From assembly GCF_002812725.1 (NCBI RefSeq), contig NZ_NMUN01000004.1, positions 310,001 through 374,000 of the forward strand: 64,000 bases of DNA. Direction: 5' to 3'. Origin of the DNA: Microbacterium sp. BR1. GTDB lineage: Bacteria > Actinomycetota > Actinomycetes > Actinomycetales > Microbacteriaceae. Below are positions 8,865 to 17,933 of the stretch, piece by piece. The notes under the pieces were generated by a model. It ran no database searches. It had not been told where the DNA came from and saw nothing but the letters and a program-made list of their open reading frames with translations. The translations under genes and the position numbers were made by a program. The first letter of the stretch is position 1. The number at the start of each line of letters is the position of its first letter.

Positions 8865-8890
8865 CACTTCCCTGCAAACACAGGGAAGTG
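8865..8890. repeat. Perfect 10-bp inverted repeat next to attL
   Basis: Arms 8865-8874 and 8881-8890 are exact reverse complements around a 6-base spacer, 41 bases inside the element and upstream of xis. It could be an integrase arm site, an Xis or repressor operator, or a hairpin insulating xis-int from outside transcription. Confidence 0.6.
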
Positions 8891-9012
8891 CAATGGTGAG
8901 CATGAGTGGGGTCGCTGCTGCGGCTGTCCGAGAACCCGTCCGTTTACTCGATTCTTGGCCGTCCTACGGGGGTCGCTGGAGGTCTGCGGGTGGTGCCGCC
9001 TACCTCATTGGT

Positions 9013-9237
9013 ATGAGCGACAACCGCCCCCGCCTCTGGACTCCGCAGGAGCTTGCGGAGTACACGGGCATCCCGATCAGGACGCTCGCTGACTGGCGGA
9101 CGGAGCGTGCGCGCAGCCGAGGTCTCGGGTTGCCGTTCGTCGCACTCTCGTCGCACAACGTCCGCTACCGCGATGAGGATGTCGAGGCGTTCATCGCGCG
9201 GCGGATCGTGGCCCCGACGGATAGGGCGGGCGACTGA
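9013..9237 (+). CDS. Excisionase-type MerR/HTH_17 DNA-binding protein
   Basis: 74 residues. A winged-helix excisionase fold is visible: WTPQELAEYTGIPIRTLADWR is the helix-turn-helix, and a wing with GLPFVALSSHNVRYRDEDVEAF ends in the helix that usually reads out the minor groove. The frame is open to an ATG at 8893, but that extension overlaps the palindrome area and looks non-coding, so ATG 9013 is preferred. Its stop overlaps the integrase ATG (TGATG at 9235-9239). It probably directs the recombinase toward excision. Confidence 0.75.
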   Translation: MSDNRPRLWTPQELAEYTGIPIRTLADWRTERARSRGLGLPFVALSSHNVRYRDEDVEAFIARRIVAPTDRAGD

Positions 9238-10559
9238 TGGCGCGGCCGAAACGCGCGCTCGGCGAACTCGGCAAGGTGACCTATACCGTCGAGCCGAACG
9301 GCCTGGTCATCGCGCGGGCGCGGGTCTATGACGGCCAGGGGCATGAGCGTCGTCCCAGCGGCAGCGGAGCGACCGAGGCTGAGGCGTTGGTCGCGTTGCA
9401 GGAGGCGGCCGATGTCGCTGTCGGTCGAGTCCTGGCGCGACGGACGCAGTTCATGACTGTCGCAGAGCTGGCGACGGCGTGGCTGAAGACGGCGTATCAC
9501 GACGATGATCCGCGGGTGCTGCGTCAGCGCCGCGAGCAGACCGTCGATGGCTACGCCTCGATGGTGCGCGCGCATGTCATCCCGCGTGCCGGGGCCATCC
9601 CCATCGCCGACATCACCGCCGACCGTGCTGATGGGCTGCTTATGGACATCGCGCGGGAGAAGTCGGTGACGACCGCGAACAAGGTTCGGAACGTGATGTC
9701 GCTCATGTTCGACTGGGCGATCCAGCAGGGGTATTTCGCGGCTGCCGGGTCGATCCAGAACACACGGTACGGAGCGGTCGTCGTGGCGAACCCGATCCGT
9801 GCGACCAGGCGAGCGGACGAGCCGGACACGGTGTACTTCGAACTCGACGCGGTGCAGGTCAAGTACATCCTCCACCTCATCCGCGAGGTGTGGCCCGAGC
9901 GGCACCGGAAGCGGTATCCGGTGGGCCGACGGCCCAACTACAAGCTGCTCGCCGACTACATCCTCATCACGCTCGGCACCTCCGAGAGGACGGCAGAACC
10001 GATTGCGATCCGGTTCCAGGACGTGCGGTTCGAGGCGGTGGAACAGCCGGATGGAAGCCTCACGATGGAGGCGCTCGTGTGGGTCGGCGGGACGATGGTT
10101 CGCACCAAGTCCCGCGGCCTGTTTCGCCAGGACTCACCCAAAGCGGAGCGGCAGAAGCGGTGGGTTCGCGTTCCAAAGTTCGCGGCGAAGGTACTGAGCG
10201 AACTCGTGGCCAGCCACGTTCCCGATCCCGAACGGAACCCTGACGACGTGCTGTTCACGACCGAGCGCGGCCGTCCGCGCGACCCCAGCGCAGTCGGCGA
10301 GTTGCTCAGGATGTTCCGCCGCGAGTTCGAGCCGGAACTGCTCGCTATCGGGGTCGACGCCGAGCACCTCACCTTCCGCAGCCTCCGCAAGGCGGTCGCT
10401 GCGGCGGTATCGGGCACGGCTGGCGTCGAGGTCGCACGCGACCTGCTCGGGCACAGCAGTACCGACATCACGGAAGGGCACTACGCGAAGCGTCGCGACC
10501 TCATCGTCGAGGTCGCGGCTGACGCGCTCGACGAGGCGTTCGCGGGCATCGACGTATGA
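9237..10559 (+). CDS. Tyrosine recombinase / site-specific integrase
   Basis: 440 residues. The N-terminal part has an arm-type DNA-binding region (about 1-60) and a SAM-like core-binding domain (about 75-165). The catalytic domain shows the first Arg in SERTAEPIAIRF (near 249), the second box as FRSLRK (near 380, with Arg where His is usual), LLGHSS (near 403) and the nucleophilic Tyr in EGHYAK (near 416). The gene sits 0.4 kb from the glnA1 junction, as expected for the enzyme that made it, and is translationally coupled to xis. Confidence 0.9.
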   Translation: MARPKRALGELGKVTYTVEPNGLVIARARVYDGQGHERRPSGSGATEAEALVALQEAADVAVGRVLARRTQFMTVAELATAWLKTAYHDDDPRVLRQRREQTVDGYASMVRAHVIPRAGAIPIADITADRADGLLMDIAREKSVTTANKVRNVMSLMFDWAIQQGYFAAAGSIQNTRYGAVVVANPIRATRRADEPDTVYFELDAVQVKYILHLIREVWPERHRKRYPVGRRPNYKLLADYILITLGTSERTAEPIAIRFQDVRFEAVEQPDGSLTMEALVWVGGTMVRTKSRGLFRQDSPKAERQKRWVRVPKFAAKVLSELVASHVPDPERNPDDVLFTTERGRPRDPSAVGELLRMFRREFEPELLAIGVDAEHLTFRSLRKAVAAAVSGTAGVEVARDLLGHSSTDITEGHYAKRRDLIVEVAADALDEAFAGIDV

Positions 10560-10600
10560 ACTGTAAGGCTCAAGAGGGGGATGCTGTATGAACACTTGTA

Positions 10601-10630
10601 TTGTCCAGAGTGTGCAGGTGGAGGTAGGAT
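10601..10630 (+). promoter_or_regulatory. Promoter of the toxin-antitoxin pair, apparently leaderless
   Basis: TTGTCC (10601-10606) and TAGGAT (10625-10630) are separated by 18 bp. The ATG of the antitoxin begins 7 bases after the -10, so transcription would start at or next to the start codon. No Shine-Dalgarno is present. Confidence 0.4.
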
Positions 10631-10636
10631 GGGGTC

Positions 10637-10993
10637 ATGACCATGACGAGCTTGACGATCAACCCGGAGGATGTGCGCTCCAGCGCCGGGGCACGCCCGG
10701 CTTGGCTGGAGCAGGTCGCCGCGTATGTGCAGCAGGCGGCAGCCGATGGGGAGACGGTGACGCTGACGGCGAAGCGCCGCATGATGACCCCCGAGCAGGT
10801 CGCCGACGCGATGGGCGTGTCTCGTCCTACCATCTCGCGGAAGATCAAGGCGGGGGAGATTCGCGCGGTCAAGGTCGGCAATCGCAATCGCATCCCCTAC
10901 GAGGAGTTCGAGCGGTACTGGCGCAAGACGATGGGCGACCTCGTGGAGCTGACGCGCGATGAACTCCGTGACGACCTCTTCGGTGATCAGTGA
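10637..10993 (+). CDS. HTH antitoxin (excisionase-family DNA-binding domain)
   Basis: 118 residues. Residues about 45-100 form a HTH_17-type domain: MTPEQVADAMGVSRPTISRK, then GEIRAVKVGNRNRIPYEEFERY as the wing. The tail, ELTRDELRDDLFGDQ, is acidic and resembles toxin-wrapping tails. The gene overlaps a PIN-domain gene, the usual order of antitoxin before toxin. It likely represses its own promoter and neutralises the PIN toxin. It could help keep the element in the host. Start ATG 10637 (a second ATG is two codons later). Confidence 0.7.
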   Translation: MTMTSLTINPEDVRSSAGARPAWLEQVAAYVQQAAADGETVTLTAKRRMMTPEQVADAMGVSRPTISRKIKAGEIRAVKVGNRNRIPYEEFERYWRKTMGDLVELTRDELRDDLFGDQ

Positions 10994-11639
10994 GCTGACG
11001 CGCGTTCTCCTGGACGCGAACATCATCGCTAAGCCCGTCACTCGGACTCTGCTGGTCGTCGGCGGGATGCCGAGCGGCTTCCGCGCCTTCTGGAGCCGGG
11101 CTGCCGAGCGGGAGGCCCAGGTGCATATGCGCCCGAGGGCTTTGCCGCCGTCGAGTGTCCGGGAGCGATTCGACGTCTTGCTCGGGCCGACCGGCACGGG
11201 TGCGGAGCGCTTCGGAGGCACGAAGGGCGCGGATCGGCAGATCCTTGCCGATGCTGCGGCCGCGGGCGCGCGCTTCCTGGTCACCGAGGATGTGGACGAC
11301 TACGGGCTGGACGATCTTGCTAGCGTCTGCATCTCGGCGGCGAACCCCGATCTGTTCCTCGCCGCGCGGCTCACCCGCGATGCCTACTCGACGGTGATCG
11401 ACCTGTTCGTCGAGCGTCAGCTCAACCCGCCGACCACGCCCGCGCAATTCCACGCCGCCATCGCCAAGAACCACCCGCGCCTGTTCGCCGCACACGCGGA
11501 CCTCTACGAGGTCGAACCCGAACACGGCATCCACGGCGAACCGGAGGTGATCTTTCGCGGCGTGCGCTGCCTGCGCTGCGAGCAGATCATCGCCGACCCC
11601 GCCACGATCGTCGACGGGCTCGGCCCGGAGTGCCGCTGA
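10983..11639 (+). CDS. PIN-domain toxin (VapC-like RNase)
   Basis: About 218 residues. PIN features are the first strand and Asp in RVLLDANIIAKPVTRTLL near the N-terminus, and the later acidic site in GADRQILADAAAAGARFLVTEDVDDYG. The C-terminal extension (residues about 150-218) carries CLRCEQIIADP and a final GPECR, possibly metal-binding, which is unusual for a VapC. GTG 10983 is chosen because it overlaps the antitoxin end by only 11 bases; ATG 10959 is the alternative. Expected activity is cleavage of tRNA or rRNA when the antitoxin is lost. It converges on the methylase-helicase gene with one base between the stops. Confidence 0.65.
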   Translation: MISELTRVLLDANIIAKPVTRTLLVVGGMPSGFRAFWSRAAEREAQVHMRPRALPPSSVRERFDVLLGPTGTGAERFGGTKGADRQILADAAAAGARFLVTEDVDDYGLDDLASVCISAANPDLFLAARLTRDAYSTVIDLFVERQLNPPTTPAQFHAAIAKNHPRLFAAHADLYEVEPEHGIHGEPEVIFRGVRCLRCEQIIADPATIVDGLGPECR

Positions 11640-11640
11640 G

Positions 11641-14600
11641 CTACAGCCGCGGGGCGTTGCCCGGCGGCGCGGCCGGAGGCGTCACGGGGACGAACGGGTT
11701 CGCAGGCTCACGCCCCGCACCATCCCGCGACCCGAGGTTCGGTTCGTAGGAGCGCACGGCCTCGACGGTCAGCTCGACGCGCTCGGACTTTGGCGCGGCG
11801 GGCTCAGGTGCCGGTTCGTCCTGCATCGCGGCGAGCTGGGACTCGACGCGGGCGAGGTCTTCCTCGGCGTCGGCGAGGGTCTGTGCGTGGCGGAAGGGCT
11901 GGCCGAGGCGCTGCTGGGTGTCGGCGACGGTCTGCTCGGCTTCTTCCAGGTCTTCGCGGGCCTGGTCGAGAAGGGAGGGGATGCCGCTGACGCGGTTCTC
12001 GATGCGCTGCACGAGCCCGAGCCCGGCGTCCAGGAACGACTCCTTCGGCAGCGTGAATCCCGAGCGGGGCACCTCGGGCATGGAGATGGTCACATCGAGG
12101 GCGGCGAGCCCGGAGCGGGCCTCGACGTGGATGTCGAAGCCTGAGATGCGGCCGATGATTCCGAAATCCTTGTGCCCGTACCGCGGCAGCCACTTCAGCC
12201 CGGAGTCGCTCATCCACGCGGCGAGGGCGTGCGCGGCTTCGGAGCGGGAGTCGTAGTCGCGCGTGCCGAGCGTGATGTGGAACCTGTCGCCGCTCGTGTC
12301 GATCATCCGTGGGGCAGCGGCCTCCAGCCCGCGAATGTCCGCGGCGGCGCGCTCAGCGGCTGACCGGGCGCGATTGCCGGTGTGGACGAGCATGTCCTCG
12401 TTGCGCTCGTGCGCACGCTGGAGTCGGCGCAGCCGATTGACCTCGTTGAGGATGACGGAGTGCTCCAGCAGGAGCGGGTTGCCGGAGGCGATGGCCTTGG
12501 CTTCGGCAGCGGACAGCGCGGAGGTGTCGATCTCCTCGATCTCGCGGGCGTTGATCTTCCCGCGCAGGAGCTGCGCGAACGACGCGGCCTTCCGCTCGAC
12601 GGTCTGCCACATATAGGAGTCGAAGGATCGTTCGGTGACGTAGCGGACGATCGCCACTTCCTCGTTCTGGTTGCCCTGCCGCATGATGCGTCCGTCGCGC
12701 TGGGCGATGTCGGAGGGCCGCCACGGGCAGTCCAGGTGGTGCAGGGCGATGGCGCGGGCCTGGACGTTGGTGCCGACGCCCATCTTCTCCGTCGAGCCGA
12801 TCAGCACCGCGACGTGGCCGGCGCGGGCTGCGGCGAACAGGCGCGCCTTCTCCACGTCGGTTTTCGCCTCGTGCATGTATCTGACCTGCTCGGCGGGGAC
12901 GCCGCGCTGCACGAGCTGCTGCCGCAGCTCGTCGTAGGCGTTCCACCTGTCCTGGTTCGGGGTGCCGATATCAGAGAACACGAGCTGGAGCGACCCGCGC
13001 ACCGTGGAGGGCTGCCCGGTCAGCGTGTCGAGGTATTCGTTGTCGCGGGTGCGCTCCCAGATGCGGTGAATCGCGTCGGCGGCGACGTCGACCTTGCTCG
13101 GCCCGGATGGGTCACGGGGGATGACCATGCGGATGTCGAGTGCGGCCTTGCGCCCGTCGGTGGCGATCAGGAGCATGTTGTCCTCGTCGGGGCGCACCTG
13201 GCGGGTGGCGACCTTCTCGGCGCGTTCGGCGAGGGAGGCGACGTACTGCTCCAGCTCGACGGTCGGCTGCACCGGGACGGTGGAGGGTGCGCGGCTGCCG
13301 TCGTCGCGCTGTACGAGCGAGGGCACGGGCAGGTCGAGGTCGTCGGCGGTCTTCACGTCGGCGAACACCGACCACATCCGCAGCAGCTCCTGCCCGTTCT
13401 GGAAGCGCGCGAACCGGGTCTTCATGCGGAACGTGCTGCCGGTCGGCGAGATCTCCATCTGCGTGACCAGCTCGCCGAACGTCGCCGCCCACGCATCGAA
13501 TGCGCCGACACCCGCGGACTCCAGCACGTCTGGCCGCAGATATCGCTGCATCACATAGGTCTCGGTGATCGAGTTCGAGATGGGCGTCGCCGTCGCCGCA
13601 GTCACGACCCGCTCGCGCCCCGCGGAGCGGAGGTATTCGAGCTTCATGTGCAGGTCGCTCGCGCGATCCGAGCCCTCGATCGCGGCATCCCTGATGTTCG
13701 ACTCCGTGGCGAGGTTCTTGTACATGTGCATCTCGTCGACGATGACGTAGTCAATGCCGGTGTCCTCGAAGCAGACGCCGCGGTCGCGGTCGGAGTCGAG
13801 CCGATCCTTGAGCTTGTTCTCCATCGCCAGGAGCTTCCGCTGGATGCGCTTGACGCTCATCCGCTGCTCGCCGGTCGCCTCGTCCAGCACTCGCCGTACG
13901 TCGTCTACCTGCCCGCGGATGTACTGCTGCTGCGTCTCGGCGCGCAGCGGGATCTTGGCGAACGCCCCCTGCGTGAGGATGATCGCGTCCCACTCGTTCG
14001 CCGCCGCCCGCGCGACGAACAGCCGCCGCTTGTCGGCGGTGAGGTCGAGGCTCGACGCGGCGAGCACGCGGGCACGCGGGTAGACCTGGAGCCACTCACG
14101 CCCGAACTGCTCCAGCATGTGGTTCGGCACCACGACGACGGGCTTGCTGATGAGCCCCATGCGGCGCATTTCCATCGCGCCCATAATCATCTCCGCAGTC
14201 TTGCCCGCGCCGACCTCGTGGAACAAGCCCGCCGCAGGCTCGGACACCATACGCGCGACGGCGGCGCGCTGGTGCGTGCGCGGCTCGAAGGTTGCCGCGA
14301 GGCCCGGCAGCGAGAGGTACGCCCCGGCGTTCGTGTAGTCGCGGAGCACGATGGAGTTGAAGCGCCGGTTGTACTCGTCCACGAGCGCCTGCGCACGAGC
14401 CGGGTCTTCCCACACCCACTCGCCGAACCGCTCCTGAAGCGCGTCGGCCTTCTCCTGGGCGGCCGCGGTCTCTACGGGATTGAGGATGCGGCGCACCTTC
14501 CCGTCGATGTCCTTCTCCTCGTCATAGACGAGCATCGTGCGCTGCTCCATCACAGCCTGCGCGATGTCCGGCGCGGGACGCCGCGGGGTGCCCCACTCGG

Positions 14601-17289
14601 AGGTGGAGGGGAGGCCCTGCCGACCGCCGCGAATCTCCCACATTCCCGGTAGCGGGTTCTCGACGCGCACGTCCTGCGCGCGCAGGATGCTGCGGAGAAA
14701 CTGCTCGTGAACGTCGGCGCTGATCCAGACGGCCCCGAGCTTGGCGTGAATGTCCTGGATGCCGAGCGGCGTGGGCAGCACCTCGACGATCGCATCCACG
14801 TTGAGCTGGAATGTCGGGTCTTGCTCGGCGCGCTGGCGAGCGGCTTCGAGCTTGACCCGCACATCGCCGGACAGGTACTCGGGCGCGTGGACGAGCAGAT
14901 CGGTCGCCGGGTCGGTGAACACGAGCGTTCCCAGCGCCTCGCGCGCGTCGCGGTCGTTCATCCCGAGCAGGTCGGCGATGAGGGGCAGGTCGATCCCGCC
15001 GGTTCGATCGAGGCTGACGGCGATGGCGTCGGCCGGGCTGTCGACACCCTGCACCTCGGCGCGCGGCACCACCACGCGGTGGCTCATGATCGCGGCAAGC
15101 GACGCGGACTGATCCTCGTCGTCGAACTGTTCCAGCGCGAGCACCAGGGGGCCGAACGGGTCGGAGCGCAGCAGGCGGATCGGTGTCGGCACGATGCGGG
15201 CGAAGGTCTCCTCGCCGTCCTCATTCGTGCGCCCGGTGGGGCGCAGCGTATAGCGGTTCAGCGCCCCATAGGTGCCGACGTACTTCAGGTAGTCGCGCCG
15301 CAGCGTAGTGCGAATGAGCACGATGTCGGGGGTGTCGTCCACGCTCGCCGCTTCCGCGGTCAGCAGGCGGGATGCCCCGTCGCGCAGACGCAGCAGGGCG
15401 CGTAGCTCGCGCTCGGCGGACTTCGGCACCGCAAGCGGCTCCAGCGCGCCGGAGACAACGGTGCGGAAGCCGCCGGTTTCGCTCGCCACGATGCTGCCGT
15501 CCCATAACTCCGGCGCCGACGGGGTGAATGCTGCCCGGCGCGCCTGCTGCTCGGCGGTGCGCTTGGTCATCGTCAGCCCGGCGCGGCGCGCGGAGAACAC
15601 GATCTGGTCGACGGCGACCGCGAGTTCCGCCTCCAAGTCGGCCAGATCGGTCGTGATGGTGAGCGTGGCCGCGTCGTACATCCCATGGCCGACGCCGACC
15701 TCCCCGAGCATCTGCTCTGGGCGCTCATCGAAGTAGCGGTTGATCCGCATCGGCACGCCGTCGATGGGCACCTGCGCGACCGTCTCCCAGGCGTCATCCC
15801 GCATCTGCTCGCCGGGGACTCGCCGCCGGAACACGAGCAGATCGGTCACGACCTCCGTTCCGGCGGCACGGCGGTGCGCGCCAGTGGGGAGGCGGATCGC
15901 ACCCACGAGATCGGCAAGCTCGTTCATCTCCCGCCGCGCGGCGGGGTTCTGCGCGTCCATCGTGTAGTGCGATGTCAGCACCGCGACGAGGCCGCCGGGC
16001 CGGGTCAGCCGCAACGACTTGATGATGAAGTGGTTGTGCATCGACTGCCGCGTGGCGTTGTGTAGCGGGTCGTGCAGGGTGACGCTGCTGAACGGCACGT
16101 TTCCGATGGCCGCATCGAAGTGGCCCTCGGGGAGCCGGGTGTCGGCGAACGACTCGGCCCGCACGGTTGCGTGCGGATACAGCTCGGCGCAGATCGCCGC
16201 CGTCAGCGGGTCGAGTTCGACCCCGGTCATCTGCGCCGAGTCCGGCGCGAGACCGATGAACGTGCCTGCGCCGGAGCCGGGCTCGAGGACCGCGCCGCCG
16301 CGGAACCCCAGCCCGTCCAGCAGCCGCCACACCTGCCGCGCGATCATCGGGTCGGTGTAGTGCGCGTTGATTGTCGTGCGTGCCGCCGCATCCCACTCGT
16401 CATCACTCAGAAGCTCACGCAGCTCCGCACGTTCGGCATCCCAGTCCGGCTTCAAGTCGTCGAAGACCTCGGGGATCGCGCCCCAACTCGACCAACGCGC
16501 GAGCACGCGCTGACCATCCGGCGACGCCGGGCGACCCGTCGACCTCAGATCGTGGATGAGCTGGATTGCCTCCACGTTCGCCCGGTAGCGGGCCTTCGCC
16601 CCCGACGGGCCGAGGTCGTCCTGTGAGGCTGGGACGAACCGGGGCGCTACCGCAGTTCGCGGAAGAAGCGGATCGTCGCCGCCTCGGCGAGTGCCGGCTG
16701 GTTCGCCCTCATGTACTCCCGCGGAGGTTCCGTTGCCGCGAGCTCCAGCAGAAACTCGATGGGCAACGCCCAGGTCTTCGCCATCTCCTCCAGGTCCGTC
16801 GAGGAGGGCATCGAATCCGGGGAGTCCTGCATCCGCTCGGCCCAGAGGATCAGGTTCTCGTCGGAGGGACGGGTCTGCTCCCACTCCTCGCGTGCCTGCT
16901 CCAGCGGCAGGGTCGGGTCGGTGATCCACGCCAGTTGCGCCATCACGACCTCCTCCGCTTGCTTCCGGGCCGCTGTCAGCCGGGCGACCTTCTGCAAGAA
17001 AGTCTCCCCCCGGAGGTCGCTGCCCGCCAGCATCGACGCGAGGTTCGTCACTTGCTCCTGCATCTCCAGGCCCAGTGCCTCGAAGAACACCATCGGATCG
17101 CTCAGGTCGGCCAGCCGGTTCGGGGCTGTCGCTTGCCAGTGTGACAGCGCCATCTGCCCGTATTTGTTCATTGCTCGCCCCAGCCTCGCGTGACATGGTG
17201 AGCGCGGCGTCGGCCGACGGCTCGTCCACTCCCCACAGATCGAACTCCAGTTGCCCCGGCCAGGGCTTCGGGGATCGTTGTCGCGCCAT
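11641..17289 (-). CDS. DarB-like DNA methylase-helicase fusion
   Basis: The open frame has 1882 codons. The conserved part begins near codon 215. An N6-adenine methylase domain has EPGSGAGTF as motif I (DNA about 16254-16280) and a variant NVPF in place of NPPY. An SF2 helicase follows with HEVGAGKTAE (about 14200), VDEMHMYKN (about 13735) and the late motif QRDGRIMRQGNQ. Similar giant proteins occur in actinobacterial ICEs and as the P1 DarB antirestriction protein. A role protecting incoming DNA is therefore inferred. The first 210 codons are odd: a 174-codon gene occupies another frame there, and no ATG, GTG or TTG lies within about 100 codons upstream of the conserved region. Confidence 0.78.
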   Translation of the reverse strand: MARQRSPKPWPGQLEFDLWGVDEPSADAALTMSREAGASNEQIRADGAVTLASDSPEPAGRPERSDGVLRGTGPGDAGASDEPRVDAGGQRPPGGDFLAEGRPADSGPEASGGGRDGATGVDHRPDPAAGAGTRGVGADPSLRREPDPLGRADAGLPGFDALLDGPGGDGEDLGVAHRVSAGARGNGTSAGVHEGEPAGTRRGGDDPLLPRTAVAPRFVPASQDDLGPSGAKARYRANVEAIQLIHDLRSTGRPASPDGQRVLARWSSWGAIPEVFDDLKPDWDAERAELRELLSDDEWDAAARTTINAHYTDPMIARQVWRLLDGLGFRGGAVLEPGSGAGTFIGLAPDSAQMTGVELDPLTAAICAELYPHATVRAESFADTRLPEGHFDAAIGNVPFSSVTLHDPLHNATRQSMHNHFIIKSLRLTRPGGLVAVLTSHYTMDAQNPAARREMNELADLVGAIRLPTGAHRRAAGTEVVTDLLVFRRRVPGEQMRDDAWETVAQVPIDGVPMRINRYFDERPEQMLGEVGVGHGMYDAATLTITTDLADLEAELAVAVDQIVFSARRAGLTMTKRTAEQQARRAAFTPSAPELWDGSIVASETGGFRTVVSGALEPLAVPKSAERELRALLRLRDGASRLLTAEAASVDDTPDIVLIRTTLRRDYLKYVGTYGALNRYTLRPTGRTNEDGEETFARIVPTPIRLLRSDPFGPLVLALEQFDDEDQSASLAAIMSHRVVVPRAEVQGVDSPADAIAVSLDRTGGIDLPLIADLLGMNDRDAREALGTLVFTDPATDLLVHAPEYLSGDVRVKLEAARQRAEQDPTFQLNVDAIVEVLPTPLGIQDIHAKLGAVWISADVHEQFLRSILRAQDVRVENPLPGMWEIRGGRQGLPSTSEWGTPRRPAPDIAQAVMEQRTMLVYDEEKDIDGKVRRILNPVETAAAQEKADALQERFGEWVWEDPARAQALVDEYNRRFNSIVLRDYTNAGAYLSLPGLAATFEPRTHQRAAVARMVSEPAAGLFHEVGAGKTAEMIMGAMEMRRMGLISKPVVVVPNHMLEQFGREWLQVYPRARVLAASSLDLTADKRRLFVARAAANEWDAIILTQGAFAKIPLRAETQQQYIRGQVDDVRRVLDEATGEQRMSVKRIQRKLLAMENKLKDRLDSDRDRGVCFEDTGIDYVIVDEMHMYKNLATESNIRDAAIEGSDRASDLHMKLEYLRSAGRERVVTAATATPISNSITETYVMQRYLRPDVLESAGVGAFDAWAATFGELVTQMEISPTGSTFRMKTRFARFQNGQELLRMWSVFADVKTADDLDLPVPSLVQRDDGSRAPSTVPVQPTVELEQYVASLAERAEKVATRQVRPDEDNMLLIATDGRKAALDIRMVIPRDPSGPSKVDVAADAIHRIWERTRDNEYLDTLTGQPSTVRGSLQLVFSDIGTPNQDRWNAYDELRQQLVQRGVPAEQVRYMHEAKTDVEKARLFAAARAGHVAVLIGSTEKMGVGTNVQARAIALHHLDCPWRPSDIAQRDGRIMRQGNQNEEVAIVRYVTERSFDSYMWQTVERKAASFAQLLRGKINAREIEEIDTSALSAAEAKAIASGNPLLLEHSVILNEVNRLRRLQRAHERNEDMLVHTGNRARSAAERAAADIRGLEAAAPRMIDTSGDRFHITLGTRDYDSRSEAAHALAAWMSDSGLKWLPRYGHKDFGIIGRISGFDIHVEARSGLAALDVTISMPEVPRSGFTLPKESFLDAGLGLVQRIENRVSGIPSLLDQAREDLEEAEQTVADTQQRLGQPFRHAQTLADAEEDLARVESQLAAMQDEPAPEPAAPKSERVELTVEAVRSYEPNLGSRDGAGREPANPFVPVTPPAAPPGNAPRL
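16647..17171 (-). CDS. ICE-encoded small protein overlapping the methylase-helicase frame
   Basis: 174 residues starting MNKYGQMALSHW, with an ordinary soluble composition. Charged helices include FFEALGLEMQEQ, AGSDLRGETFLQKVARLTAARKQAEE and PREYMRANQ. Nearly every codon here ends in G or C in this frame, whereas the methylase-helicase frame over the same bases has poor third-position GC, so this is the coding frame for 17171-16647. Similar MNKYGQ proteins precede methylase-helicase genes in related elements as far as I recall. Function unknown; possibly a partner of the helicase. The stop TAG lies exactly where helicase coding signal resumes. Confidence 0.7.
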   Translation of the reverse strand: MNKYGQMALSHWQATAPNRLADLSDPMVFFEALGLEMQEQVTNLASMLAGSDLRGETFLQKVARLTAARKQAEEVVMAQLAWITDPTLPLEQAREEWEQTRPSDENLILWAERMQDSPDSMPSSTDLEEMAKTWALPIEFLLELAATEPPREYMRANQPALAEAATIRFFRELR

Positions 17290-17309
17290 TCCCTGTCACC
17301 GCCCGAGAC

Positions 17310-17924
17310 CTACTGCTCCGCCGCGAGATGCGCGTAGAACTCGTCCTCGATCGCCTGCCTGCGCGCCACGTCCTCCCTGACGAACTGCGTGAAGTCCGCA
17401 TCACGGTCGGCGATCACCGTCTCCACGGGGGCGGGGCGCTCCTCCTCACCCGGCCACACGGCCTGCCGCGTCGGCCGGTCGGTGTTAAGCTTCGTGCCGC
17501 ACGCGGTCACCGCGTCGCGCAGGCGCTGCTGGAAGTCCCAGAAGTCGCGCCACCAGCCGAACGGAGCCGAGCCGTGCTGCTTCGCGTCGTAGGCATTCAG
17601 ATAGTGTTGGCGCAACGCCGATAGCGGCCACACCAGTTCCGGATGCCGATGCCAGAACGGCGGCACGACGTTCACACTCAGCCCGAACTCGTGACGCAAC
17701 CAGTTCACGAAGGCGTTCAGCTCCAGCCACTCCACCTGTGCCTCGGCCGCGGTCAGGATGTTCCAGTTCACTGGGCGCGGCGGCTCCGGCGCGTCGCTCG
17801 TCTCGGAGTCTGGCTCCTTGGCCGGTCTCGGCGAAGGAGCCACAGGGTCGGGCTCCGGCTCTTCGAGCGGCGGCACGTCGAAGTCGGGATCGTCGACCGG
17901 GAACAGCGACTCCTCGGTGGTCAT
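17310..17924 (-). CDS. DUF4913-like ICE protein
   Basis: 204 residues. The first 55 are acidic and proline-rich (PPLEEPEPDPVAP). The rest has the DUF4913 look: VNWNILTAAEAQVEWLELNAFVNWL, then VPPFWHRHPELVWPLSALR and an APFGWWRDF-type segment. The family is found almost only on actinobacterial plasmids and ICEs, usually near ssb and transfer genes. No catalytic motif is seen; it may be a DNA-processing accessory. It sits 9 bases after ssb in the same minus-strand operon. Confidence 0.7.
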   Translation of the reverse strand: MTTEESLFPVDDPDFDVPPLEEPEPDPVAPSPRPAKEPDSETSDAPEPPRPVNWNILTAAEAQVEWLELNAFVNWLRHEFGLSVNVVPPFWHRHPELVWPLSALRQHYLNAYDAKQHGSAPFGWWRDFWDFQQRLRDAVTACGTKLNTDRPTRQAVWPGEEERPAPVETVIADRDADFTQFVREDVARRQAIEDEFYAHLAAEQ

Positions 17925-17933
17925 GCCGCCGCC

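Noticed and set aside
8893..9012. Upstream extension of the excisionase to ATG 8893
   Set aside because: The extra 40 residues have no conserved look and run into the 8865-8890 dyad; ATG 9013 begins at the fold boundary.
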